Source: Ochotona curzoniae (lineage: Eukaryota > Chordata > Mammalia > Lagomorpha > Ochotonidae). From it: DNA of 64,000 nucleotides. The notes beneath the pieces were generated by a model. The model had not been told where the DNA came from. It made no database searches and worked only from the letters and a program-made list of their open reading frames with translations. Shown piece by piece: positions 11,514 through 22,730 of this stretch. The stretch's first letter is position 1. Each line of letters opens with the position of its first letter. Where the stretch lies: NCBI RefSeq assembly GCF_017591425.1, contig NW_024467121.1, forward strand, positions 18,240,707 through 18,304,706. The letters run 5' to 3'. A program made the position numbers and the translations under genes.

Positions 11514-12360
11514 CCTCATTTAAAAAAAATGCACAATACCAAGTTATCAAAATTGCTTATAAGTTCTTCCCCTGCCCATCCGAAGCTGCCAAAGTTATCC
11601 TTCTAAGCTATATGTGTGATCATGCCACTCTACTGTGTGTATCAGCTCTTTTTTGGTTTCCCATCACCTGTGCGTGAAATTCCAAATTCAAAGGCTTTTT
11701 TTTTTTGCTCTGGACAAGTTGGTCATGTTGCTCCATGTGTACTTATCTCCTTTGCAGCTCATGCTGTACCTTGCGCTTTAGTTACGTTCAGTGCTTTGCC
11801 CTAATCGCGCCCCATTTTTCAGGTAGGTTAAGCGTTTCTGCATCTTGCTTGTACTTTTTTTGTGTTTGGACTGGGCATCGGAACTTAACTGTCAGTCTTA
11901 AACCTCACACAGTCCTGAAGGCTTGCCTTACTTTTCACCTTTGCTGTCAAGTCTTCCAGGCCTCCCAGGAGGTCGGCACTGAACTTAGTTATACATCTGT
12001 CTTCCATTAAGTTGAAGCTAGATCGCAGAATCACTCATGGAACTCCCATGAGTCCCCTGTGTGCCCATGTGTTATTCCCGTGAATATATTCAGTAGATCT
12101 GGGTCTGAGTTCCAGTTTCTGCTGCAGTGTCTCAATTAAGAAGCAGAGCTAATGTGCAATTCCTCTATGAAAGGTTGACTCTTTTTCTTCTCTTTTCCCC
12201 CAAATCTGCTCAGTGTGATGTAGAAAACCAGTAAACATCAAAGAATTTGCTTAGATTGGAAAGGAAGATAAGATTCAGCTTGAAGCAGGTATTGACTCAT
12301 TTGAAAGCTTGTTGCGAGCATTACAGCTTTCAGGAGAGTGGGACATGAAAGTGGTGTTTT
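11514..12360. other. No feature seen
   Basis: Intron without identifiable repeats up to the U2 pseudogene. Confidence 0.45.
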
Positions 12361-12426
12361 AAGATTAATCCAACAACTACCACTTCTCAGCCTTTTGGCT
12401 AAGATCAAGTGAAGATTAATCCAACA
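12361..12426 (+). pseudogene. U2 snRNA micro-retropseudogene with 15-bp TSDs
   Basis: Bases 12379-12411 match the 5' 33 nt of U2 snRNA, including the unbroken run 'gccttttggctaagatcaag'. There are three differences, two of them CpG-to-CpA. Perfect 15-bp direct repeats (aagattaatccaaca) lie at 12361-12375 and 12412-12426. This is a retroposed U2 5' end cut off after about 33 nt, without a poly(A) tail. It cannot make functional U2, as the Sm site and the 3' stem-loops are absent. Confidence 0.9.
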
Positions 12427-14039
12427 GTGATACGGCCAGAGTGTACAAAAGATGAAAATGAAAGAATAGTTCATGGCCAAGACAGTAATGGAGGTACTTT
12501 CTAAAGTGGTCTTGAATGAGGTAGAAGACTCAGGAAGAAAAGTTGTGAAGGAAAACGCTACAGACCTTGACAACTGAGAGAGAGGAACTGAAGTTGCAAA
12601 GCTTTGGTTGTGTGACAAGGCTACAGACCCCTGTACCTGTGGATGGTGTCACTTATTGTCATTTAGTTGTTCAACTGGGCAAAACCAAAGCTTTCCTGTG
12701 AGTGACAGAAAGACCTACTTACTCATGTTACTCATTATACCTGAGCATGGCTGTTTGGGGCTGAGATGGAGGGGAGTGATGGTAAGAGGAAGGCTCTATG
12801 CAGGCTGCTAGGTCACTTCTTGCTCAGTACATTCACTTCAGGGAGCCAGAGGTCACTTGCCGCTTGACCTCAGCCTGCCCCCCATATCTGCTGGAACCAC
12901 TGCCCTGCTCAGCAGCTGACCTCGGGACGAGCCCTGCTGGTCAGATGTGGATTCACTAAGACAAGGACCAGCGGTGACTGTGTCCTTGCTCTCATTGTTC
13001 AACTAATACATGAGACTGAAGCAAAAGAGAGAGAGAACTAAAATCAGGAAATGTGAAAGAGAAGACAGGTTGGGAACACACCTGCCTCATATTTCTGCTT
13101 CTATCATGTTGGGTTTCCTGTCATTTTTTAGTGAATCTTGCTCTGTTCACTTGCAGGAAGTCAGTTCCATTATCCATGGGGCTGGCTTCTTCCTAGGGGC
13201 TAGCCTAGATCCTGGCCATCCGCTGACAGTGTGCACTGTTTACACACCCAAAAAGGAAACCCTGGGGTGGACAGGCATTCTCCTGGTGGGAGCGACCTTT
13301 CTGGACTCGCAGCCATGGCCTACTCTCAGACCTGCCTGCCTCTGTCCCATGCTCTCTTCCCAGGGAGGATGCATCCCTGCCCTTCCCCTTCAGAAGACTT
13401 TGCTGTCTCCACTGGACCTTGTGTAGACTCTGCCTTTGAATTCCCAGGGCACTAGCACTAGGGGAGCACTAACTCCTCCAGAGGTCGCTGACATCTTGAA
13501 CTAGTGAAGAATATTGAACCAAAGTTTTCCCTTGTTCAGTGACAACTCTTCTGGGAAATTCTGGTTAGCTTCCTCCTGCTCCTTCAAGAGAGTAATTTAT
13601 GCTAAGTCTAAATAGTATCGTTTGAGTTACAAGTACAGTAGCTTGAGAAAAAGGTGTATTCCGAGTGGTGTGTTAAGTTCCCATTCTGCAGCCACGCCAT
13701 GCTCACCCACACCCAAATTCTAGATCCTTCCCTACAGCTGAGGCAGATCCACCAGGCACCCTCATGGCCCAGGGCGAGTTGGTATTTTACTACTGGTTGT
13801 TCCTGATGCTCCTGTGGGTGGAGAAGACTGGGGCCCTCAGCTCTCTGCTTTCCCCCAGGTGCTGAATCACTGAGTTAAGGAATGACTTTAAGCTGAGTCA
13901 GGGGGCAGGCATCTGCACAGCAGGAAGACTGCAGATAATCCCTTCTGGAGGCAGAGCCTGTCCCTCCTCCTTCTGGCTCCAGGGATAGAGCCATGACCCT
14001 GCATCCACCTTGTTGGGCTTGTCCCCAGCCACCGCGGAC

Positions 14040-14040
<1 letters not shown>
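12427..14040. other. No feature seen
   Basis: Non-SINE intron of moderate GC content. Open frames such as 13010-13426 (+) resemble no known protein and are left uncalled. Confidence 0.45.

Positions 14041-14096
<56 letters not shown>
14041..14096. repeat. (GA)n microsatellite
   Basis: Near-perfect GA dinucleotide run of 56 bp with a single A interruption, followed by a short GT run. Confidence 0.95.
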
Positions 14097-14101
<5 letters not shown>

Positions 14102-14810
14102 AATGTGTGTGTTTCCCAGGTCCCTGTGAGGTATGTGAATTAATATACTGAGTCCATTAGGACTTTCACTATGCATTCCCTAGGTAGACAACCTTATACA
14201 AAATCTGGGTTTTGATTAGGTTTTCATATTATAAAATGAAACTTAAAACTTTAAACCACCTTACAAAAAAGGGCAGATGTGTGTTCAGCTTCTTGTGATT
14301 CCCTAACATACATTTGACCTGTACTAACTTGCCTAAAAAGTGAAGAGAAACGAGCTGTGGTGGGAAGTGGCATTAACCAAGGTGGTACGGAGGCTCGCAT
14401 CTTGTGCCAGAGTGTCCGACCCTGGCTCCTGACCGCTCTTGGCTGTAATGCAGGAGGCCATCGTATGGCCCTGTGACCATGCGTCAGACTCGGGTTGTAT
14501 TTCTGACTTCGTGCTTTGGCTAGAACCACTGCTAGCCCCGGTGATCATTCAGAAAGTCAGCTGACAAGTGAAAGCATGTTCAGTATGTGTGTGCCTCTGC
14601 CTCTCAGAGAAATACATAAATAAAAATAGATTTTACAGAGATGGCTGCGGTATTTCTCTGAGTTTTGCCACAGTAGTTTTTAGTTTCAAGTGACCAGTCC
14701 TGTTACAGGTGTTTAACACTAATGGAACTTTCTCCACAAATGTTTCTACTGTCTTTTTCTTTAACTAACAGAAGGCTTATTCCCATTAGTCCTTTGATCT
14801 TCTAGAAAGT
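14097..14810. other. No clear feature; possible SINE tail near 14590-14630
   Basis: The words 'ctctgcctctcagagaaata' and 'cataaataaaaatag' resemble an eroded CSINE 3' end. The rest is unrecognised. Confidence 0.3.
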
Positions 14811-15077
14811 TGTTAGTTGTTTTTGAAAGGTAGCGAGATCGAGGTCTCATCCTTTGGTTCCCTCCCCCAGATGCCCACAACAGTGAATACTGAGCCATGC
14901 CAAAGGCAGAAACCTGCAGTATGATCTAGGAATCCATGTGGGCAGCAGGGACCCAAGTGCCTGATCCATCCCCTGCTGTCTCCCAGCATGCACAGCAAGC
15001 GGCACTTGGATTGAATTCAGACACTTTGATATAGGCTGTGCCCTAGTGACATCATAACCACAGCACCAAGTGTCTGT
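14811..15077 (-). mobile_element. CSINE, antisense, diverged
   Basis: 'tgtttttgaaaggtagcgag' and 'gatgcccacaacagtgaata' mark the inverted body; 'ccacagcaccaagtgtctg' marks the inverted head. Confidence 0.7.
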
Positions 15078-15236
15078 CCAGGAGTGTTTTGTCGAATTTC
15101 CAGCTGAAGTGGTCAAAGGACTGTATGAACCTTAAAAGGGCTCATTTGATAAGGGTATCTTTTTCCTGGAAGTAAAAACATGACCTTCCTGATAATGTTG
15201 ATTTCTATCTCACTTTTTATGTAGAAGTTGCAGTAG

Positions 15237-15546
15237 CTTTGGGTTGGCATTGTAGTACAGTGGGTTAAGCTGCCATGTGTGATGCTGGCAACCCATATGA
15301 GCACCTGCTGAAGTCTTAATTGCTACATTTCCCAATGAGCTGCTGATGCACCTGGCAGGTCAGAGAAGGCCCAAATACCTACATCCCTGCCACCCATGTG
15401 GGAGATCTGGTTAGAGTTCTAGCATCCAGGCTTTGGTCTGGTTCCACCTGACTATTACAGCCACTTGGGGAATGAACCAGTAGATATACAGTCTGTCTGT
15501 ATTTCTGTCTCACTCTCTCTCTGTCATTCTGCCTTTAAAAAAGAGG
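15237..15546 (+). mobile_element. Older CSINE, sense
   Basis: Head 'gggttggcattgtagtacag', middle 'gagctgctgatgcacctggc', tail 'cattctgcctttaaaaaaga'. Looks like an older subfamily. Confidence 0.8.
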
Positions 15547-15967
15547 AAGAACAAGAAGCTGCAGTAACATCAAGGTGTCCAAAACATCTTTAACTTTAGA
15601 AATGTTGACCCAGCTCCCACTGGTGGCTGCTCAGCCCTTGCTGGCTGACAGTAGCTCTGAACTTCAGTGAGCTGAGGAAGGAGCTGCCCTTCCCTGGTAT
15701 CCGAAGCAGAAAAAGCAGGGCGAGCCAGAGCATGACTGTCTCCCCTTGCAGATGATTCTTTTATCTTCAGAGTGGGTGGTAGAAGGAAGGAGATGTAGAC
15801 ACCAGCACCCCATACAGATTGACTGAGGGTTCCTGAGTCCCCGGAGTCTCACGGTCAGGTCTGTGACTGCAGGGGACTCGGGCTCAAGCCAAGTCTCCTG
15901 AACTTGACAAGCTCTAAGACCTCTGACGTCATGCGCTCACAGAGTGTCATTCTTTTGCTTTCTCTAG
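15547..15967. other. PROSER2: Intron 1 end, no repeat seen
   Basis: Repeat-free last 420 bp of the intron, ending in the polypyrimidine tract and AG at 15966-15967. Confidence 0.5.
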
Positions 15968-16048
15968 AAGTCGTCGTCCTCCGCAGAATGGGCCCGTGGC
16001 TCGTTCCGGACCTCCTGTGAGCCACCAGGAGCTGAGGTTTCTGTAGGG
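15968..16048 (+). other. PROSER2: PROSER2 exon 2 leader (5' UTR part)
   Basis: 81 nt between the best acceptor (tctctag at 15961-15967) and the start codon. The leader carries no stop codon in the PROSER2 frame and contains a short uORF in another frame. A second possible acceptor is the CAG at 15984-15986, but it lacks a good tract of its own. Confidence 0.75.
15988..16020 (+). CDS. 10-codon upstream ORF in PROSER2 leader
   Basis: ATG at 15988 with A at -3 and G at +4, a strong Kozak context. It encodes MGPWLVPDLL and stops (TGA) 28 nt before the PROSER2 ATG. The main ATG at 16049 has G at -3 but C at +4, so the uORF start is the stronger of the two. A repressive or reinitiation role is inference; whether the peptide is made is unknown. 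Confidence 0.5.
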   Translation: MGPWLVPDLL

Positions 16049-16186
16049 ATGCCTGTGGGCCAGCAGAAACCAGACTCCCCAGAGATGGACGCCGACCTGG
16101 CCCCCAGCTGTGGCCTCAGCGACTGCAGCAGAGGGGGCAGTTTGGAGAGTCGAAGCAGCAGCTCCCGGTCCCGAAGTTTCACTTTG
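16049..16186 (+). CDS. PROSER2: PROSER2 coding exon 1 (residues 1-46)
   Basis: Encodes the N-terminus of proline and serine rich protein 2 (human C10orf47). It starts MPVGQQKPDSPEMDADL and ends in a Ser/Arg run (residues 31-44, SLESRSSSSRSRSF) followed by T-L. The exon stops after a whole codon (TTG, 16184-16186) at a good donor (gtgagt, 16187-16192), so the junction is phase 0 and joins directly to Asp-Asp-Glu-Ser of the next exon, as in the human protein. The start was chosen because it matches the known PROSER2 N-terminus. The Ser/Arg tract offers likely kinase sites. The function of the protein is not established, and no enzymatic domain is visible. Confidence 0.93.
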
Positions 16187-16192
16187 GTGAGT

Positions 16193-18230
16193 GGTGTTTT
16201 CTTCCATGTTCTGCCATGCTGGGGCCTGTTGTTTTGCCCCGCCCCTCTCCTCTTTAAGGAACCTTGGACAGAACCCTTTGTGGTTATGCTTTAGAATACT
16301 TCTTTGTGAGATGGCAGTTTCATTTTTCATTCTCTTGAATTTTGCCCAAATGTGGAGCTTGATGCATAACAGAGTGAATTTTTAGCTGCAGCCATGGCCC
16401 AGGGAGCACAGGAGCACCCGCGGGTGCCATCACAGCCCACGCAGGGGCATCTGGGCCCTTCCTTCCATTCTATGACTGGAAGAAGAGAAGCACCCAGACA
16501 AAGACAACACTTTAAGACACATTGTTATGACTGTGAATGCTTTGGATCTCTTTCTTTCAGAACCCAGACCCTCCCCCATAGCTTTGGGAGTTTTACATAA
16601 AGTCTTTAGTTTTCAAATGAGAGGTGAATGTTTGCACTTTTCTCCCTCTAAGGACATGTGTCTTTCAGGTGAGGGAGGCCATTACGTTCAGAGGGGGAAG
16701 TGAGGAACAGAACTGACCTCTGGGCCCCTCTCAGGCCATCTTCTTCCGGCAGGAGCACCAGGTCCTTTCAGACACGCTGCCCTCTCAGGTCAGCCCCTGG
16801 TGTGTTATGCAGGGGTATTTAGTGATAGTGATAGGGTTTTACAGACTCCTGCCTGAATATTTTCTTAAACCATCATGGTAGTAAGTAATAAATATGGTTT
16901 GTTTGACTCACCGATAGAAAAATATAAATAGAATTACCTTAGGGTAATGATTTTCATTTGTAAAGGTAATATAAAATGTATTGCAAGAATACGCAGAGAG
17001 GGCACAGATTAATATTCTGGTGATTAATGGAATCTGTTTTCCAAAGCATTATTTAGGTTGTGGATCTAGATGAGGTAGAAGAATATTTTACAAGTTGGTG
17101 TGGTCAACTTAGGTACAACAGTCCTACCTTGTGCATGTGATGATGGGGTCATACTAAAAATGTTTATCAGATGACCATGGTATCTAAGGAAATGGTTGTA
17201 GTGAATTTGAAATCAGGATATTTTAATTATTTTCATGTGTTTCATATTGCTTTTCTTGTTGAACTTGAGGCATAGCTCTTAACATTTTTGCTAGAGAGCT
17301 AGCATAAAACTGACCCTTCTCTTCATGGGAAAAACCAAACATGGAAATGTTTTGAGTTTGGGGAAGGAACATTGCTAGGTTGTGTCTCCATTCTAATCCC
17401 ATTGGGTCTATTCTGCATCGTGACTGCTTTTAACTGAATCCTGTGTGGTAAATCAGACTCATGTCCCCTAACAACAGATGGAACTTCATGGGCATGTACA
17501 AACTTGTCCACTGAGGCTTAGAATTATCTATCTGTTCTAATTTACCCTTCTATTTCTTCATGTATGTGTATGTGTGATTTATATATATGCTGAAATATGA
17601 AAGCAAAATTCTGTCATAGCAGTTGGGGAGACAGGCTCATGGTTGTGGTTCGTTAAGACAGAGCAGGTTGTTGTGTATTTGCACCGCCAGGCAACAGAGG
17701 GTAATTGGAGGTCAGCATGCAGGAGGTTCATCAGCAGTGTTTCTAGGATCAACAGCTCCAAGAGGAAGGGGACGCAAGATTGGACAGAGAAAGGGAAGGT
17801 GAGCTGTGAAATAGACCCAGCGAAGGCCTGCACTGGAGCTGGGATAGCCCTTCAGTTGTCCTGCACTGGCTAAAGCTGGAATTTCATGTCCAGTTGGTGA
17901 TATTGTGTGTAAACTACCAAGGAGTGACCATGACAAATTAGTGTCTTTCAGCCAAGGCAAACCCCAAAAGAGGGCTTACAGCTTAGTGCTGTCTTCCAGC
18001 CACACAGCCCCAGCTAGGGGACTGGATCCTTCTTTCCCAGCTGGTGACCTGGATGGCAGTCACATACTGCTGCAAAGATTTAGGAGGAAAATGGAAAGAA
18101 ACCTCTTGGAGAGATCTGAAGCAGGAAGGGTCCCTGAAAGAGACTGGAACTTCAAGAAACAAATCTGAATGCATGCATGGAGCATTCACATCCAATCAGC
18201 TCTTTCTAGAATGTAGAAAAATGGGCTATT
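16193..18230. other. No feature seen
   Basis: SINE-free start of intron 2. A small inverted repeat 'attaccttagggtaat' lies near 16933. Open frames at 17.6-18.2 kb occur on both strands and match nothing I know. Confidence 0.4.
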
Positions 18231-18475
18231 GGGGCTGGCATAGTGGTTCAGCAGGCTAATCCTACACCTGCAAGTACCAGCATCTCATATGGGCACCAGT
18301 GTCCTGGCTGCTCCACTTCTGATCCAACTCCTTGCTTATGGCCTGAGAAAGCAGTGGAGGATGGCCCAAGTGCTTGGGCCCCTTCACCGACGTGAGAGAC
18401 CCAGAAGAAGCACCTAGTTCCTAGCTTTGGATCTGCTTGGCTCTGGTTTTTGCGGTTGTTGCAGGAAGGGGCCAA
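18231..18475 (+). mobile_element. CSINE, sense, 3' truncated
   Basis: Head 'ggctggcatagtggttcagc' and the core up to 'ggttgttgcaggaaggggcc'. The A-rich tail is missing. Confidence 0.8.
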
Positions 18476-18491
18476 CAGATCGAAACCTGAT

Positions 18492-18630
18492 ACTTGAGCC
18501 TTCACTGCTGCCTCCCTGGGTCTCTGTTGGCAGGAAGCCCAAGTCAGTAGCTGCAGGTGGATCTCAAACCCCAGGCATTTGAAAATGCAACATGTGCATC
18601 TTGGCCACTAGGTCAAATATCTGCTTCTCA
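18492..18630 (-). mobile_element. CSINE fragment, antisense
   Basis: Inverted 5' half ('gtgcatcttggccactaggt') joined to the truncated sense copy. Confidence 0.6.
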
Positions 18631-18699
18631 ATACATTTTAAAGTCACTTTCTTCTTTTATTAACCATTCAGTGTCACCTGTTCAGATAATAAGTTCCAG

Positions 18700-18920
18700 G
18701 GCCCGGCATAGTAGCCTGGTGGCTAAAGTCCTCACTGGAACGCACCAGGATCCCATGTGGGTGCCGGTTTGAATCCTGTGGCCCTCCTTCCCATCCAGCT
18801 CCCTGCTTGTGGTCTGGGAAAGTAGTTGAGGACGGCCCAAAGCCCTGGGATCCTGCACCCATGTGGGAGACCCGGAAGAAGCTCCTGGCTTTGGATTGGC
18901 TCAGCTCTGGCCACTTAAAG
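18700..18920 (+). mobile_element. CSINE, sense, 3' truncated
   Basis: Young-type head 'gggcccggcatagtagcctg' continuing to 'gattggctcagctctggcca', where it breaks off. Confidence 0.85.
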
Positions 18921-18955
18921 TGAGGGTTTAGCCACTGAGCCATTGCAGCAGGCTG
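18921..18955 (-). mobile_element. CSINE head scrap, antisense
   Basis: 35 bp resembling the inverted head: 'gtgagggtttagccactgag'. It sits between two sense pieces. Confidence 0.4.
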
Positions 18956-18961
18956 GGATCC

Positions 18962-19176
18962 CTGGTAATGTGCTTGGGCTAGCAGTGGAGGATGACCCGA
19001 GTGCCTGGGCCCCTGTCACCCTCATGAGAGCCTCTGATGGAGTTTCTGACTTCTGGCTTCAGCCAGACCTGCCCCTGGCCATTGTGGCCATTTGGGGAGT
19101 GAACCAACTTATGGAAGACATTTCCTTTTCTTTCCATCTCTGTAATTCTGCCTTTGAGATAATTGAATCTTTTAAA
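18962..19176 (+). mobile_element. CSINE 3' part, sense
   Basis: 5'-truncated copy with 'gcttgggctagcagtggagg' and 'ttctgcctttgagataattg'. Confidence 0.7.
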
Positions 19177-19225
19177 AACAAAGATCTGAGCATACTATAC
19201 AAATGTTTAAAAAGGAAAAGATCTG

Positions 19226-19550
19226 GGCCCAGCACGGTGGCCTAGCGGCTAAAGTCCTCACCTCGAACGCGCCAGCATCCCATATGGGCGCCAGTTCTAA
19301 TGGCAGCTCCACTTCCCATCCAGCTCCCTGCTTGTGGCCTGGGAAAGCAGTAGAGGATGGCCCAAAGCTTTGGGACCCTGCACCTGTGTGGGAGACCTGG
19401 AGGAAGTTCCTGGCTCCTGGCTCTGGATTGGCAAAGCACCAGCCGTTGCATTCACTTAGGGAGTGAATCATCGGATGGAAGATCTTCCTCTCTGTCTCTC
19501 CTCCTCTCTGTATATCTGACTTTGTAATAAAAATAAATAAATCTTTAAAA
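19226..19550 (+). mobile_element. CSINE, sense, full length, young
   Basis: From 'gggcccagcacggtggccta' to 'aaaataaataaatctttaaa'. Low divergence. It interrupts a sequence of which a second copy exists near 20.67 kb. Confidence 0.92.
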
Positions 19551-19552
19551 AG

Positions 19553-21539
19553 AAAAGAAAACATCTTACCAAATAGAAAAGAACCACAGAGTATTCTTTA
19601 TGTTCAATGTGATTCCCCATAATGGGACTGACAGAATTAAGAAGTTGGTGAGCTACTTGGCAGAAAAGGATGATCTTACTTTCAGTGATCAAAGAAAAAA
19701 GCAATCTAGAAGCCCACCAGTAGGAGGAAGAGATGCAAAGAAAAGCATGGACAGTGGTGGAATTCCCCTCAGCTTGGAAACCTAAGCAGATTGTGGGGCA
19801 GAGAGGCTGTTCTTACTGTGTGGGTGCTGAGCCTTCCCTTCACGGTAAGGCCTTCGGAGAATGTGCCCCTTTCCTTACTCAGGAACTGAGGGTGATGAGT
19901 TCCTCCGGGGAAACCAGCATGGATGAGAAGCTGGTTAGGTCTCCAGCTGACCTTGGGAAGGATTTAGAGATGTGCATCAGCAGTGGCTGTCTGATGCTAC
20001 CAAAGCAAGCTCTGGGTGTCAGGCAACCTGTGTTCTTGACCTCATCACTTGGACTGATGTCCCAACCCCTCTTCTCCCCTGTAACCTCCTAGGTGCCACT
20101 GCTGGGGCAAGGACTTTCCAGTGTCAGTAGTCTTGGCTTCTTGCTGGGAATGTGTTCCTCACCTCTGCCCTGCTCCTGGGCCTGCTGGAGCTCCCTGGAG
20201 AATCTGGTTTGGCTAGCTGGAGAGAGCAGGAAGCCGTCATTGCTTTAGTTCTTAAGGACTGTCCTGTGTCTGCCTCTATGGCAGTGGCTGGGGGCTATCC
20301 CAGGCATGCTTCTTGACTTGGGCAAAACCCGGGAAGCAACTCCTGAATGAGCTTTGGAGATTCAGTACACTGTCTTGGAGCTCCGCTCTCAACACACACC
20401 CCATCTTCTCCCTGTGCTAACCAGTGATGTGGCCTTGGAAGTCACAGCTGGGGTCAGAAGGTAACAGAAGCAGTGGCAGAGATTTTCCTCACAGTGAGGT
20501 TAGACTGAAGCTTGTGTAGCACACTGGGAACTTGTCAGGACGTTTACTGGTTTCATGGCAAGGAAAGCCTGGGAGGAGTGGACAGGGAGAGGCAGACTAG
20601 TCCGTCAGTGACGCTGTCCTCCTTCTAAGTCTGGCTTCATACCCCAGGATATATGCATAATGTATAATACTGTATAAATGTTTAAAAGGAAAACAGAAAA
20701 GAACCACAGAGGATAATCCAAAACCATCCCGAGGATCAAACAACTGGTTTAAAACACAGCTAAATAGCTTTCACAAAAACTAAATTCAGTAAAGTTTTAG
20801 TAAATACATGCTGTTTACAATAACTGATAAGTAATGGGCTAAGACTCAGTTTTCATGTTTTCAGAAACTCAGTACAGTGACAAGGCAGCCATGTGGAGAG
20901 GTGGGACACCGTGACGCCAGCTAATAAGGGGGTTGGGACATCTAGAATACTACATTCCTGAGCTGTTTGTTTTCTCTGTATGAGACACTGACCCAGGAAC
21001 AGATAAGAGATCATGATTTGTTTAGCTAGTTTTAAGAAGTTCAAGGTTCTCAGGATGCATGCCCAACTGTAATCCCCTGAAACCATTACTCTTTAGTTCT
21101 GTAATCAAAGCTGGATGCAGATTCCTGGCACACTGGTTTGTTGATATCTCTCCTGCCAGAAGTACAGGTCTCAGTGAGCCGTAGATAAAAATTACCATCA
21201 TGTCTAGTTAGAAATGACCATAATTAAGCCCTAATTCTGAGACTGGGGAAGCGCCATGTGTACTTGTGACCTTTCTCAGGAGGCTCCTGAGGAAAGCAGC
21301 AAGCATGACCTGGAAAGCCAGGCAGAGAGTTGGGGTCATGTCTTCTCTCTGCCCTCATTCCAGCTTCTGAGCATCTCATCTGCCTTGATGGTCAGAGCAA
21401 CAGGGCATTGCTCAGACACCAGGGGCACAATGTTGGTTTCTCCAAGAGGAAGGAGTCTGTGACCATCAAGTGCTCTGCTAACAGCAGTCCTCTAGGCTGC
21501 CTACCTAGCAATCTTGGTGCTTGGTTCATTTCAGGAAAT
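19553..21539. other. No feature seen; partial duplicate of SINE flanks at 20673-20711
   Basis: About 2 kb without repeats. Open frames at 19600-20092 (+) do not resemble known proteins. Two short words flanking the 19226 SINE recur at 20.67-20.71 kb. Confidence 0.4.
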
Positions 21540-21850
21540 TGGGGTGGACACAGTGGTTCATTCTTAATCCATTGCTTGGGATGCCTGCATTGCCTGTCAG
21601 ACTGCTTAGGATTAAGTTCCACCTGCTTCAAGTCCCAGCTACTACACTTTTGATCCAGTTTCTTGAGAATGTACAAGTTGGAAGGTTGTAATGATAATTT
21701 GGGTGCTTGAGTCTTTCAACCACCCACCTTGGGAGCCCTGGGTGGAGTTCAGGACTCATAGCTTCTGTCTGGCCCACCCTGGCTGTGTTTAGTCATGTGC
21801 AGAATGAACCAGCACATGGGAGATTTTGCTCTGTGTGTGTCTGAAAATGA
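21540..21850 (+). mobile_element. Old CSINE, sense, strongly diverged
   Basis: Blocks 'ttgatccagtttcttgagaa', 'gagttcaggactcatagctt' and 'gcagaatgaaccagcacatg' keep the CSINE order. Confidence 0.6.
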
Positions 21851-21911
21851 CATTTTGAAAATTATGTATTTAAAATCTAATATACATATTAGGAAGGGAA
21901 TATAATTCTTC

Positions 21912-22139
21912 TATTTTAAAAAAGTTAATTAATTTTCTTCTACTTAAGAGAGCAAAAGAGAGATTGTACTCACAGATTCACTCCCCCAAATGTCCACAAC
22001 AGCCAGGTCCAGGAGTCCAGAACCACATGCGGGTCATCAGCTGCCTCCCAGGCACGTAGGCAGGGAACTGGATGAGAAGCAGAGTAACCAACACTCAAAC
22101 TAATGCTCCCATGTGGGATGTAAGTGGAGCATTAACCTC
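21912..22139 (-). mobile_element. CSINE, antisense, diverged
   Basis: 'cagattcactcccccaaatg' and 'gggaactggatgagaagcag' identify the inverted body. Confidence 0.72.
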
Positions 22140-22730
22140 CCACACCACAACATGTTCTCCATTTGTCACAGTGTTGAAGAAAAGCAGCCATCCCACACAT
22201 ACCTGCAGAGGCCTCTGGACATCACCCGAAGTCAGCATGGTAGAAGAGAACAGAGCAGGTGTGGTTTTCCAGTCTCTCAATCTCTGCAGAATTGTGGCTT
22301 TACAGAGCTTCCTTTCATTCTGCAATCCAGGTTGGTGCACTAGAAACACCCAGACAGAAAGGGGATGTTTTCTTCATTTCTGTTGTGGTGCCTCCAGCTT
22401 CCAAATTTATAGGGACAAACTTGGATTGTTTTTTCTTTAATCCCCATTCCCTGAGAAAACTACTGTTTTGCATTGATCTCTGTTTCTTAAGTCAGGAAGT
22501 GCCACTTCCCAAGGTGCCACCAGCCCAGCAGGGGTCCCCTGGTTTCTGCGGTAGATTTGCAGTAGATCTACAGAGTTGTGTAGCCACCACCACAGTTGGT
22601 TTTAAGACATTGGAAAAACCCAGCTAGTAGCAGTCACTGCATCCTCCTTCCCACTGCCCTCACACCATTGAGAAGGAGCTCTGAGCATTGGCCTCTGTTC
22701 CAGGCGCTTGTATGTCCTCATCCTACTTGT
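22140..22730. other. No feature seen
   Basis: Intron with several short open frames but no recognisable element. Confidence 0.45.

Larger units (their letters stand above)
1..15967 (+). other. PROSER2: PROSER2 intron 1 (3' part)
   Basis: Sequence upstream of the first coding exon. It ends in a pyrimidine-rich acceptor (tcttttgctttctctag, AG at 15966-15967). No CpG-rich promoter-like block or convincing noncoding exon is visible in these 16 kb, so exon 1 is inferred to lie left of the window. The content is mostly SINEs and AT-rich filler, listed separately. Calling this intron rather than 5' flank is inference from the human gene, whose first exon is noncoding. Confidence 0.7.

Noticed and set aside
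1..15967. PROSER2 promoter and first exon
   Set aside because: No CpG-rich block with a plausible donor was found; the GC patches at about 7.8 kb and 13.3 kb are too weak.
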